The position numbers and the translations under genes are program-made. A DNA stretch of 64,000 nucleotides from positions 1 through 64,000 of the forward strand of contig NZ_VLNR01000068.1 in NCBI RefSeq assembly GCF_007489275.1, in the 5' to 3' direction. The stretch's first letter is position 1. The number at the start of each line of letters is the position of its first letter. The stretch is from Aquimarina algiphila. Its GTDB lineage: Bacteria > Bacteroidota > Bacteroidia > Flavobacteriales > Flavobacteriaceae. Below are positions 1 to 7,921 of this stretch, piece by piece. The notes under the pieces were generated by a model that was not told the DNA's origin, searched no databases, and was given only the letters and a program-made list of their open reading frames with translations.

Positions 1-42
1 TCCTTTTAAAACCTTGAGTATTTTATCGTAATTTGCTTGAAA

Positions 43-122
43 GTTGTGCATATGAATTATAGTGTCGTAACTACAATTTACTGCCTTTTAGCAGTTTGCG
101 CAACTTTTTCTAAATGCACAAC
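43..122. repeat. nested inverted repeat
   Basis: GTTGTGCAT (43-51) is exactly complementary to ATGCACAAC (114-122). Between them sits a second hairpin, ACTGC (80-84) with GCAGT (91-95), and a short GC-containing palindrome TTGCGCAA. An outer stem enclosing inner stems resembles folded recombination sites or small mobile repeats, but no integrase or gene cassette is visible, so the function is unknown. Confidence 0.4.
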
Positions 123-220
123 GGGTTTTATTAATATTGTCATAATAAAAGACTTTTCTCATCCTATTTATTTATGTTTTCTCAAAATCAATGTAGTATA
201 GTTCAATAGCAATAAATATG

Positions 221-271
221 TAACACACCTTTTACAAATAATTATAAATCCTTGTAAAAGGATGTATGTTA
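221..271. repeat. imperfect hairpin
   Basis: CCTTTTACAA (228-237) pairs perfectly with TTGTAAAAGG (252-261) around a 14-base loop. The pairing extends outwards imperfectly through TAACA and TGTTA. There is no T-run on either side, so it is a weak terminator candidate at best. Confidence 0.35.
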
Positions 272-461
272 TAATTTATTAATTATGGTAAATTATAACA
301 TATGCTGGTTAAGTTAATTACATATAAAAATAGCTCACCAACTAAAACAATCAAATCAAAAAATAAAAATTTAGATAGTAAGTCAATAGATAATGTAAAT
401 CAAATAAAATTTTCAATTTTAATGACCTTTTAAAATAAGAATAGCAAGTTAATTGGAACAC

Positions 462-797
462 TTATTTCGAATAATTTTCAACCACATAGTCGCCCCAGTC
501 AGCAATAGATTGAATTAACGGAATTAAAGTGTTACCAAAATCTGTTAAAGAATATTCTACTCTTAAAGGAGGTTTTGAAGTGTAAACCTTTCTTTTAATA
601 ATTCCATCTTCTTCCAAAGTCTTTAACTGTAAACTTAAAGTTCGTTCGGTTACTGTTGGCATTTTCTTTCTTAACTCATTGTAACGCAACGTTTTTCCCA
701 TTAAGTAGAATAAGATTACTGTTTTCCACTTTCCTCCAATAATTCCCATTGTTAGGCTTGCACAACAAGGGTATTGTCTTCCATTAAATTTATGCAT
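462..797 (-). CDS. HxlR-family transcriptional regulator
   Basis: This 111-residue winged-helix protein has the HxlR/MarR-like DNA-binding fold. It starts with a short N-terminal segment carrying adjacent cysteines (C11, C12), followed by the GGKWKTVILFYL helix, the recognition region around TVTERTLSLQLKTLEEDG and the wing ending VEYSLTDFG. In Bacillus, relatives such as YodB and HypR sense quinones or disulfide stress through an N-terminal cysteine and repress nearby nitroreductase-type genes. Here the gene is divergent from a nitroreductase, with a 105-bp shared promoter region containing repeats, so autoregulation and control of 903-1809 are likely. Family assignment is firm; the redox-sensing role is inferred from the cysteines and neighbourhood. 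The start ATG at 797 fits the family length. Confidence 0.9.
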   Translation of the reverse strand: MHKFNGRQYPCCASLTMGIIGGKWKTVILFYLMGKTLRYNELRKKMPTVTERTLSLQLKTLEEDGIIKRKVYTSKPPLRVEYSLTDFGNTLIPLIQSIADWGDYVVENYSK

Positions 798-834
798 AAC
801 TCATATAAAATTAAACTATCCTTTTTGACCGTTA

Positions 835-885
835 TTGCAAAACTATAATACTATACTTAATTTTGCAACTATAATTAGTATAGTT
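835..885 (+). promoter_or_regulatory. nitroreductase promoter with HxlR operator
   Basis: A flavobacterial-type promoter is visible: TTG at 835-837 and TAATTTTG at 858-865, separated by 20 bases. It is overlapped by an inverted repeat ACTATACT (850-857) / AGTATAGT (877-884) and a direct repeat AACTATAAT (841-849 and 867-875). Repeats covering the -7 box and the likely start point suit repression by the divergent HxlR regulator; binding is inferred. Confidence 0.6.
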
Positions 886-902
886 AAATTAAAATATAGA
901 AT

Positions 903-1502
903 ATGAGCTTTCTAGAATCAATGCAGCAACGCTACACAACCAAAAAATATAACGCAACAAAAAAAATTGAAAGTCAAAAAATTCAGGAATTAAAAGAGAT
1001 TTTACATTTAAGTCCTTCTTCAATAAACAGTCAACCTTGGAAATTTACTTTTGTTTCAGATAATGACAAAAAACAAAAACTTTCAAAAGTTTCGTGGTTA
1101 AACACAAACAAGGTTCTTGATAGTGATACTGTTGTGGTATTTAGTCGTATTAACAATATAGATGTATTCGAAAAACAAATTGATCAAGAACTACCAAAAG
1201 GTGCAGTTGACTATTATAAAGAATTTATAAAGCCCCAATCTGAGGAACAAATAAAAGCCTGGTTTGATCGACAAGTTTATTTAGCTTTGGGTGTTTTATT
1301 GAGTGCTTGTGCTGAAATGGGAATTGATGCAACACCAATGGAGGGAATTGAACCAAAAAACTATGACAAAATCTTAAATCAGACAGACTACTCCACCCTT
1401 ATGGCTGTCGCAATTGGCTATAGAGACAAAGAAGATTTTAATCAACCAAGCAAAAATCCAAAATCAAGAAGAGACATCAATAAAGTTATTACAACAGTAT
1501 AA
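903..1502 (+). CDS. nitroreductase family NAD(P)H oxidoreductase
   Basis: A 199-residue FMN-dependent nitroreductase of the NfsB/NfnB type, which reduces quinones, nitroaromatics or similar electrophiles with NAD(P)H in the cytoplasm. Family signatures are visible: RYTTKKY near the N-terminus (phosphate/FMN contact), SSINSQPWKF at about residues 39-48, the ATPMEGIEP segment in the middle, and AIGYRDKED near the C-terminus. Length is normal. The ATG lies 18 bases after the operator-like repeats, and the gene is divergent from an HxlR regulator, matching the known pairing of YodB/HypR-type regulators with nitroreductases. An ABM-domain gene follows after 10 bases and is probably co-transcribed. 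The physiological substrate cannot be told from sequence. Confidence 0.9.
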   Translation: MSFLESMQQRYTTKKYNATKKIESQKIQELKEILHLSPSSINSQPWKFTFVSDNDKKQKLSKVSWLNTNKVLDSDTVVVFSRINNIDVFEKQIDQELPKGAVDYYKEFIKPQSEEQIKAWFDRQVYLALGVLLSACAEMGIDATPMEGIEPKNYDKILNQTDYSTLMAVAIGYRDKEDFNQPSKNPKSRRDINKVITTV

Positions 1503-1512
1503 AATAGAAAGA

Positions 1513-1809
1513 ATGGAAAATCAAAAGTTAACAATCGTAGCTAGAATTTTAGCAAAAGATAAAAAGAGAGAATTAGTCAAAAATGAACTAATAAAGCTTA
1601 TCGACATCACAAGAAAAGAAAAAGGATGTATTAATTATGACCTGCATCAGGACAACCAAAATAAAAACTTATTTCTGTTTTATGAAAATTGGGAAAGCAG
1701 AGAACTATGGCAAACGCATATGAATAACACCCATTTGGCTGAGTATATAAAAGCAACTGATGGTGCTGTCGAAGAATTTATTCTCAATGAAATGTCCCAT
1801 ATCGGATAA
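1513..1809 (+). CDS. ABM-domain monooxygenase-like protein
   Basis: A 98-residue protein with the antibiotic biosynthesis monooxygenase (dimeric alpha-beta barrel) fold: LTIVARILAKD opening strand, KEKGCINYDLHQ centre, FLFYENWES and a C-terminal helix. Relatives include YgiN-type quinol monooxygenases and many uncharacterised stress proteins. The ATG at 1513 is chosen because the barrel begins right after it; an upstream in-frame start would overlap the nitroreductase by about 90 bases and adds only non-family sequence. Lying 10 bases downstream of the nitroreductase, it likely shares its transcript and may act on the same quinone-like compounds; that role is inferred. Confidence 0.85.
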   Translation: MENQKLTIVARILAKDKKRELVKNELIKLIDITRKEKGCINYDLHQDNQNKNLFLFYENWESRELWQTHMNNTHLAEYIKATDGAVEEFILNEMSHIG

Positions 1810-1835
1810 TAACCACACACAGACAACATATAAAA

Positions 1836-1881
1836 ATAGCAGAAAAGAACTACATTTTAAAATGTAGTTCTTTTCTGCTAT
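1836..1881. terminator. perfect 46-nt palindrome, probable terminator
   Basis: Two 23-base arms (1836-1858 and 1859-1881) are exact reverse complements with no spacer; the left arm begins ATAGCAGAAAAGAACTACAT. The RNA would form a very stable hairpin just after the nitroreductase/ABM operon. No clean T-run follows on the + strand, so termination or transcript protection are both possible. Confidence 0.6.
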
Positions 1882-2066
1882 CACAGTTTTAAATCAAGTC
1901 CATCAAATCTTTTTGGTTTACAACAATCTCTTATTATAAAGTGCTTTAGTACACTCCTTCTTATCCATTTAAATCAAAAAGTGCAATTTTTAGTCCTTTT
2001 TTTGTACTTAAAAAGCTTTAATTCTACTTCATCTTTGTAGTGTATTAATCACTAAAATTTAGAATT

Positions 2067-2420
2067 ATGAAATTTGTAACCAAAAGAATACATGCTTTTT
2101 TAGATTATCCAGTAGCAATTGCATTAATTATACTTCCATTTTTACTAGGCCTAGGTGCATCTAACCCATTTGCATTTTGGCTTTCTATTGCCACTGGAAT
2201 AGCAGCACTAATTTTAACAATATTAACAGATCATCATTTAGGAATAGTACGAGTTATTTCATACAAAGCTCATTTAATCGTAGATTTTCTGGTGGCTATA
2301 GTTTTTATACTAGCACCATTTATTTTTTCTTTTAAAGGAATAGATGCGTACTATTATTGGATTAATGGTATTGCTGTATTAAGCGTTGTGAGTTTACATA
2401 AACCAGAACTAGCTGTTTAG
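2067..2420 (+). CDS. small four-helix membrane protein, SPW-like
   Basis: A 117-residue integral membrane protein with about four hydrophobic segments. It is built from two related halves: HAFLDYPVAIALIILPFLLG and AHLIVDFLVAIVFILAPFIF share the pattern H-x3-D-x2-VAI-x-P-F. This layout matches the SPW-repeat type of small bacterial membrane proteins, whose function is not established. It stands alone, with a long palindrome upstream and a good terminator downstream, so it is probably monocistronic. The assignment to SPW-like proteins is from pattern memory and is tentative; the internal duplication is seen directly. Confidence 0.75.
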   Translation: MKFVTKRIHAFLDYPVAIALIILPFLLGLGASNPFAFWLSIATGIAALILTILTDHHLGIVRVISYKAHLIVDFLVAIVFILAPFIFSFKGIDAYYYWINGIAVLSVVSLHKPELAV

Positions 2421-2445
2421 TATTGACTCACAATATATATAGACA

Positions 2446-2487
2446 ATAGCGATTTGAATTGTAATTCAAATCGCTATATTTTTATTT
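2446..2487 (+). terminator. rho-independent terminator
   Basis: ATAGCGATTTGAATT (2446-2460) pairs exactly with AATTCAAATCGCTAT (2463-2477) and is followed by ATTTTTATTTT. It ends the small membrane protein gene transcript. Confidence 0.85.
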
Positions 2488-2531
2488 TGTAAATTACTTT
2501 TCGAATATAGAGGTTACATTATTCTAATTTT

Positions 2532-3383
2532 ATGGTAAAACTTGAAGAAGTAATAGATATCCCAAAATTTTCAAATCAGTTAGAAAATAAGGTGTTATAT
2601 TCTAATCACTCTGATGATATTTCTATATCTTATGATTCTACATATACATTAAAATATGTCATAGAAGGTGTAAAACATTATAGCTTTAATAATCAAAATA
2701 TTGAGGTATCAAAAAATCAATATTTAATTTTAAATAACAATAGTAGAATTACTACAAACGCAAAAAGAGGAACAAAAGGATTGTCATTCTTCTTGTCACC
2801 TAAACTCATCAATGAAGTATATAGTTATCATACCAATACTAAACCTCAACCTGAATTTCTAGAAGTAATTCAAAAACAAACCAATAATAATGTAAGTCTG
2901 CTATTGGAAAAAATAACTCATCTTTATGAGAAAGACTCTATTACTTTCAAAAATCAAATAGATCATTTGTTTATTCGACTTTCTGAAACAATTATTCAGG
3001 AACAAATCAATATTGATCATAAATTTTCGGCATTAAAAATAATTAAACACAATACAAAAAAAGAGCTCTTTCAAAGGGTATCTTTGGCTAAAGAATATTT
3101 AAATGATAATGTAAGTAATACTGTTTCACTAGAAAAAATCAGTAGCAATATTGGAATTAGTAAATATTATTTACATCGATTGTTTACAGAAATTAACGGA
3201 ATTACCCCTTTAGAATATCTCACTTCTATCCGTTTAGAAAAAGCCAAGAATAGATTACGTTATTCTAAATGTTCTATTTTTGAAATTGCTATTGAGTGCG
3301 GCTTTGATAACATTTCCTATTTTTCTAATACATTTAAAAAGCATATAGGTTCTTCTCCAACTCAGTATCGAAATAATGTATAG
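2532..3383 (+). CDS. AraC-family transcriptional regulator
   Basis: A 283-residue regulator. The C-terminal ~100 residues form the double helix-turn-helix AraC domain: ISSNIGISKYYLHRLF in the first unit, and IFEIAIECGFDNISYFSNTF followed by GSSPTQYR in the second. The N-terminal ~150 residues look like a cupin-type sensing domain (LKYVIEGVKHYSFNNQ, then NQYLILNNNS). The ligand is unknown. It is separated from the upstream gene by a terminator. Its regulon is not evident; the phosphoesterase downstream has its own -7 box. The ATG at 2532 fits the domain start. Confidence 0.9.
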   Translation: MVKLEEVIDIPKFSNQLENKVLYSNHSDDISISYDSTYTLKYVIEGVKHYSFNNQNIEVSKNQYLILNNNSRITTNAKRGTKGLSFFLSPKLINEVYSYHTNTKPQPEFLEVIQKQTNNNVSLLLEKITHLYEKDSITFKNQIDHLFIRLSETIIQEQINIDHKFSALKIIKHNTKKELFQRVSLAKEYLNDNVSNTVSLEKISSNIGISKYYLHRLFTEINGITPLEYLTSIRLEKAKNRLRYSKCSIFEIAIECGFDNISYFSNTFKKHIGSSPTQYRNNV

Positions 3384-3424
3384 AAATCTGCAAGATTCTA
3401 TAAATACATTATCAATCGCATAGG

Positions 3425-3432
3425 TACTTTTG
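3425..3432 (+). promoter_or_regulatory. TAnnTTTG -7 box
   Basis: TACTTTTG lies 24 bases before the phosphoesterase ATG. No clear TTG -33 element is present, so this is a moderate candidate. Confidence 0.4.
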
Positions 3433-3456
3433 TTTTCTTAATTAAAATAAAGATTT

Positions 3457-4179
3457 ATGCCTATTAGATTAGCACATATCACTGATTTACATTTGGATGA
3501 AGAGTTACCTTCAAAAAATGGTATATCAACAAGAAAACGACTCGATGACATTGTAAAGGATATAAAAAATGAAAAAATCACAGAAGTAATTTGTACGGGT
3601 GATATTGGTGAAAATGAAGGAGTATCTTATTTCTTCGAACAACTTAAAACGATCTCTTTATCGATTACTCTTGGCAATCATGATTCATTTACCGAAATTT
3701 CTAAATATTATGGTAAAGGAGCGCATTACGATTCTCTAAAATTATATAGTAGTGTGGAGAAAGAAGAATATAAATTCATATACTTAGATTCTTCTGAAGG
3801 TATAATTGATAGCCAACAACTATTTTGGCTTGAAAAAGAACTTGTTTCGCCAAAGCTCATTATCATTTTCATGCATCACCCTGTAATCGGTTTGAATTTA
3901 GAAGTTGATAATATAGGAAAGCTTAAAAATAGAGACGCCGTACTGTCCATATTAGAAAGTTATCCTAATAAGATTACTATTTTTTGTGGCCATTATCATA
4001 TGGAAAGTAAAGTTGTTTACAAAAACATCACTCAGAACATAACTCCCGCTGTTTCCTTTCAAGTTGAGAAAAACCCAAATACCATAGAAATAAACACATC
4101 TATTTTTGGTTACAGAATTATTGAGTTAGAAAAAAATCATCAATCTTCAACAATTAAACTTTTAAGCGATGCAAACTAA
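3457..4179 (+). CDS. calcineurin-like metallophosphoesterase
   Basis: A 240-residue cytoplasmic phosphoesterase. All metal-binding motifs are present in order: D-x-H in ITDLHLDE (D10, H12), GD in CTGDIGENEG, GNHD in LGNHDSF, MHHPV, and GHYH in CGHYHMES. This arrangement is the class III cyclic-nucleotide phosphodiesterase/CpdA-like type, but substrate specificity within the family is broad and cannot be assigned. There is no signal peptide. The gene overlaps the next, a small membrane protein, by 11 bases, which suggests translational coupling. Confidence 0.9.
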   Translation: MPIRLAHITDLHLDEELPSKNGISTRKRLDDIVKDIKNEKITEVICTGDIGENEGVSYFFEQLKTISLSITLGNHDSFTEISKYYGKGAHYDSLKLYSSVEKEEYKFIYLDSSEGIIDSQQLFWLEKELVSPKLIIIFMHHPVIGLNLEVDNIGKLKNRDAVLSILESYPNKITIFCGHYHMESKVVYKNITQNITPAVSFQVEKNPNTIEINTSIFGYRIIELEKNHQSSTIKLLSDAN

Positions 4180-4372
4180 AAAACAGTCGCTTATAGAAAG
4201 CTTAGTTAATGTTACTGTTGGTTTTTTTATTACTATGATTTCACTACATATTATATTTCCAATACTGGGAATAGAAAATGATTCTGGAAAAAATGTAATC
4301 TTAACAATATACTTAACCTTTTTAAGCATACTAAGAAATTATTTTCTTAGGCGATATTTTAATCAGAAGTAA
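4169..4372 (+). CDS. small membrane protein, DUF7220-like
   Basis: A 67-residue protein with two hydrophobic helices. Its pattern (Q-x-SLIESLVNVTVGF, FPILGI, then a second helix ending RNYFLRRYFN) matches a family of tiny membrane proteins often seen in phages and phage-like regions and, as I recall, labelled DUF7220. Function is unknown. The start overlaps the end of the phosphoesterase by 11 bases, so the two are probably co-expressed. No other phage gene is nearby. Confidence 0.65.
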   Translation: MQTKKQSLIESLVNVTVGFFITMISLHIIFPILGIENDSGKNVILTIYLTFLSILRNYFLRRYFNQK

Positions 4373-4440
4373 ATACATGATTAGGATTCAAAAATTGGTT
4401 TCAATTACTAATAAAAGATATAACAGGATTATGTAAATAA

Positions 4441-4460
4441 TTTGTTAGCTAGCTAACAAA
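4441..4460. repeat. perfect 20-nt palindrome
   Basis: TTTGTTAGCTAGCTAACAAA is its own reverse complement. It could be a dimeric-protein operator or a hairpin; no promoter is recognisable beside it. Confidence 0.45.
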
Positions 4461-4563
4461 CTTTCAAGTTTTATAATATTAGATTTGAAATACCAACTTA
4501 AATCCTCTTATTACATGAAAAATCTAATTAAACTTTCCGTTTTCTTGACAAGCGATATTTATG

Positions 4564-4595
4564 CCTATTTCAACTTTAATTGAAATAGGTATTTT
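4564..4595 (+). terminator. probable terminator
   Basis: CCTATTTCAA (4564-4573) pairs with TTGAAATAGG (4580-4589) around a 6-base loop and is followed by TATTTT. It lies about 190 bases after the phosphoesterase/membrane protein pair. Confidence 0.6.
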
Positions 4596-4924
4596 AATAT
4601 TCTACATTTTTTCCATTTTATCTGACTAGTCACGAAGTGATATAGATTTGTATCTATTTTAACTTATATCCGGTATACCTATACCCATAAGTCAGATCAA
4701 TATCTTGGTAGAATATTGTTAATTATATTCTGATTCTTTTCTAAATCTAGAGAAACCTTCTGCTACAGCATATTTTTAAACAAAATATGATAATCAAAAG
4801 CGCTAGTCTCTACAAACTCTATTTGAAATACTAGGAAGATTAATGCATCGTCCTACATATTACCATACATCATACAATATGTAAATCATTTTTAATTTTT
4901 TAATAATCTTTAAAATAAAATGTC

Positions 4925-5437
4925 ATGACTCTAAAACCGTCCTTTTTAATTGTTAGTATTCTATTTCTATCTTTAAGTGTTTACAATGTCCGAGGGCAAA
5001 ACACTATCGGTGGTCACTTTGGTTTTGTTCAGCCCATAGTAACCATTCAGGATGGAGATACCACTGATGGATTTGATCCGTATACTATTGGATTTCCAAT
5101 AGGTGTTACGATTCGCAAAAGTGAAAAATTTGCTTTTGATGTAGAACTCGTTCCTTTTATAAGTTCTATTGAAGATTCTGATGGAGATAATACTAGTGCT
5201 GTAAATGAGCTTCTAATACATCCTGGTTTATTATGGGGCATTGGTAATAAACTTACGTTTGGAAATCGGATCGCTTATGAAACTAAAAGTGGAAGATATG
5301 GAATTACACCACTTTTAAACAGAGGGTTTTCCTTAGGAAAAACTAATGTATTTGCAGAACTCGTATTGCCCATAAGAGTTGGTAATGACCAAGAAATATC
5401 ATTTACTGCCGCGTTACATTTTGGTATTGGTTTTTAA
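4925..5437 (+). CDS. exported beta-barrel-like protein, unknown
   Basis: A 170-residue protein with a Sec signal peptide ending near VRGQ (about residue 25). The mature part is rich in alternating strands and ends in a terminal F (HFGIGF), the pattern of small outer-membrane beta barrels. Segments such as GGHFGFVQP, KFAFDVELVPF and NVFAELVLP are typical of Bacteroidota outer-membrane beta-barrel proteins. I do not recognise a named family. Its position upstream of a lipoprotein KatG is notable, but 182 bases separate them. The localisation is predicted; the function is unknown. Confidence 0.75.
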   Translation: MTLKPSFLIVSILFLSLSVYNVRGQNTIGGHFGFVQPIVTIQDGDTTDGFDPYTIGFPIGVTIRKSEKFAFDVELVPFISSIEDSDGDNTSAVNELLIHPGLLWGIGNKLTFGNRIAYETKSGRYGITPLLNRGFSLGKTNVFAELVLPIRVGNDQEISFTAALHFGIGF

Positions 5438-5619
5438 ACTTGTATTCTTTATAAAAGTCTGTTTGACGATATAATTTTTTTAGATGCTTTATGTGTTAAA
5501 TCATAGATATTATCTATCTAACTATAATTTTATAAATAATATCAACTTTTATCTGCAAAAAAATACATTTAACTTTATGAACCGACAATAAAACCACATA
5601 TTAACTAAAAATTACACAA

Positions 5620-7893
5620 ATGAAAAACAAACTCTTAATAACATTAGCTTTTGCTATGATTCTTTTAACCGGCTGCCATCAAAGTGAAGTAAAAGGTGAT
5701 GGAGAAAAAAAAGGAAAATGTCCTTTTGGTTTCACTTCTGAAGGACCATCTGGAGGGCTTAATGTAAGCAACGATGGCAAAACCAATAGAGATTGGTGGC
5801 CAAACCAACTTGATCTAAGTGTACTTCGACAACATTCATCGCAATCAGATCCTATGGGGCAGGGTTTTAATTATTCAGAACAATTTAATAGCTTGGATTA
5901 TGATGCACTAAAAAAAGATTTAACCGAATTAATGACAGATTCTCAGGATTGGTGGCCAGCAGATTATGGACATTATGGGGGCTTATTTATTCGTATGGCA
6001 TGGCATAGTGCTGGTACATATAGAACTGGTGATGGCCGTGGTGGTTCACGAGAAGGGCAACAACGCTTTGCTCCTTTAAATAGTTGGCCTGATAATGGCA
6101 ATCTGGATAAGGCAAGAAGGCTTCTTTGGCCTATTAAACAAAAATATGGAAGTAAAATCTCTTGGGCAGATTTAATGATACTCACTGGTAATGTTGCTTT
6201 TGAATCTATGGGTTTTAAGACCATTGGTTTTGCCGGAGGACGAGAAGATGTATGGGAACCTGCAAGTAATGTGTATTGGGGACCCGAAGGTAAAATGTTG
6301 GATGATGAACGTTATACTGGTGATCGAGAACTAGAAAAACCTTTAGCAGCGGTACAAATGGGACTTATATATGTTAATCCAGAAGGGCCTAATGGTAATC
6401 CAGATCCTGTTGCCGCAGCAATAGATATAAGAGAAACATTCGGACGAATGGGAATGAACGATGAAGAAACAGTAGCCCTTATAGCCGGAGGACATACATT
6501 AGGTAAAACACATGGTGCTGCAAGTGGTTCACATTTGGGGGCTTCACCAGAAGCTGCCACTATTGAAGAACAAGGACTAGGTTGGAAAAGTGATCATGGA
6601 ACCGGAAAAGGTAAAGATGCTATTACTTCTGGTTTAGAAGTTATTTGGACCGCTACACCTACCAGATGGAATAATACTTTCTTTGCCAATTTATTTAATT
6701 TTGAATGGGAACTAACTAAAAGTCCGGGTGGAGCTCATCAATGGCAAGCAAAAGATGCTGACGAAATATTCCCAGACGCTTTTGATGACAAAAAGAAACA
6801 TAAACCAACGATGCTAACAACAGATCTTTCGTTACGATTTGATCCTGCATATGAAAAAATTTCAAGAAAATTTCTTGAAAACCCCGAAGAATTTAATGCT
6901 GCATTTGCTCGGGCATGGTTTAAATTAACCCATAGAGATATGGGACCTCGAACTACATACCTTGGTCCAGAAACTCCTAAAGAAGAATTTATCTGGCAAG
7001 ATCCAATTCCATCAGTTGACCACGAATTAATAAATGCAAAAGATATTGCCGCATTAAAATCGAGTATTCTTAATGCAGATGTTACAATTAGTGAACTAGT
7101 ATCAACAGCATGGGCCTCTGCCTCTACTTATCGTAATTCTGATCGAAGAGGTGGTGCCAATGGTTCTCGTATCCGACTAGAACCTCAAAGAACCTGGGAG
7201 GTTAATAATCCAAAACAATTGAATAAGGTTTTAGCAACTTTAGAAAAAATCCAAAGTGATTTTAATACAACAGGAAAAAAAGTATCTATCGCTGACCTGA
7301 TTGTTTTAGGAGGTTCTGCAGCCATAGAAGAAGCAGCAAAAAAAGCTGGTTATTCTATTGAGGTTCCTTTTACTCCTGGAAGAATGGATGCCTTACAAGA
7401 GAAAACTGATATAAATTCAATTGCATTACTCGAACCGATGGCAGATGGATTTAGAAACTATTTAAAAACAAAATACACTTTGACTACAGAAGAATTGCTT
7501 GTTGACAAAGCGCAATTATTAACATTAACTGTTCCAGAAATGACAGTTCTCGTCGGAGGTATGCGTGTTTTAAATACCAATCATGATAACTCCAGACATG
7601 GTGTTTTTACTAAAAGCCCAGGAACATTAACCAATGATTTCTTTGTTAATCTTTTGGACATGAGTACAGAATGGAAAGCCGTTTCTGAAGCAAAAGAAAA
7701 ATATGAAGGAAGAGATAGAGCAACTAATGAACTAAAATGGACAGCTACACGAGCAGATCTTATTTTTGGTTCTAATTCTGAATTAAGAGCATTGGCCGAA
7801 GTCTATGCTAGTAACGATGCAAAAGAGAAATTTGTAAAAGACTTCGTTAATGCATGGAGTAAAGTAATGAAACTTGATCGATTTGATCTATAG
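5620..7893 (+). CDS. katG: catalase-peroxidase KatG, lipoprotein-type
   Basis: A 757-residue bifunctional haem catalase-peroxidase that removes hydrogen peroxide. The distal triad R125, W128, H129 (in IRMAWHSAGTYR), the W128-Y251-M277 covalent adduct residues, proximal H292 (GGHTLGKTHG), proximal W343 and D402 are all in place, so it should be fully active. Both the active N-terminal and the structural C-terminal peroxidase domains are complete. Unusually, it starts with a lipoprotein signal (MKNKLLITLA..., lipobox LTGC with Cys19) instead of the usual cytoplasmic start. It is therefore expected to be exported and lipid-anchored, in the periplasm or on the surface. It is monocistronic with a strong terminator. 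No adjacent OxyR or PerR gene is seen. Confidence 0.97.
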   Translation: MKNKLLITLAFAMILLTGCHQSEVKGDGEKKGKCPFGFTSEGPSGGLNVSNDGKTNRDWWPNQLDLSVLRQHSSQSDPMGQGFNYSEQFNSLDYDALKKDLTELMTDSQDWWPADYGHYGGLFIRMAWHSAGTYRTGDGRGGSREGQQRFAPLNSWPDNGNLDKARRLLWPIKQKYGSKISWADLMILTGNVAFESMGFKTIGFAGGREDVWEPASNVYWGPEGKMLDDERYTGDRELEKPLAAVQMGLIYVNPEGPNGNPDPVAAAIDIRETFGRMGMNDEETVALIAGGHTLGKTHGAASGSHLGASPEAATIEEQGLGWKSDHGTGKGKDAITSGLEVIWTATPTRWNNTFFANLFNFEWELTKSPGGAHQWQAKDADEIFPDAFDDKKKHKPTMLTTDLSLRFDPAYEKISRKFLENPEEFNAAFARAWFKLTHRDMGPRTTYLGPETPKEEFIWQDPIPSVDHELINAKDIAALKSSILNADVTISELVSTAWASASTYRNSDRRGGANGSRIRLEPQRTWEVNNPKQLNKVLATLEKIQSDFNTTGKKVSIADLIVLGGSAAIEEAAKKAGYSIEVPFTPGRMDALQEKTDINSIALLEPMADGFRNYLKTKYTLTTEELLVDKAQLLTLTVPEMTVLVGGMRVLNTNHDNSRHGVFTKSPGTLTNDFFVNLLDMSTEWKAVSEAKEKYEGRDRATNELKWTATRADLIFGSNSELRALAEVYASNDAKEKFVKDFVNAWSKVMKLDRFDL

Positions 7894-7921
7894 CCATTTA
7901 TAGAATAAAATGTATATAATC

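Larger units (their letters stand above)
1..461. other. gene-free region with two dyads
   Basis: No open frame of useful length is visible on either strand. The stretch is AT-rich and holds two inverted repeats listed separately (43-122 and 221-271). It also holds one copy of AGTATAGTT at 195-203, the same 9-mer that forms part of the operator-like site upstream of the nitroreductase at 877-885. The neighbouring HxlR gene ends at 462, so this region lies downstream of it and upstream of whatever lies outside the window. Confidence 0.6.
4373..4924. other. 552-bp gene-free region
   Basis: No convincing gene. It holds a perfect 20-base palindrome (4441-4460) and a terminator-like hairpin (4564-4595), plus a 22-codon frame at 4515-4583 that resembles the start of an exported protein but stops at once and may be a decayed gene end. 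From about 4600 to 4924 I see only AT-rich sequence. Confidence 0.6.

Noticed and set aside
1414..1809. Longer frame for the ABM-domain gene
   Set aside because: The first 33 codons overlap the nitroreductase gene and lack family resemblance; the ATG at 1513 starts exactly at the fold.
4169..4372. Prophage remnant suggested by a DUF7220-like gene
   Set aside because: No other phage gene, integrase or attachment site is nearby, and the gene is coupled to a phosphoesterase.
4515..4583. 22-codon frame resembling a signal peptide
   Set aside because: Too short to call as a gene and it runs into a terminator-like hairpin; kept only as a possible remnant.
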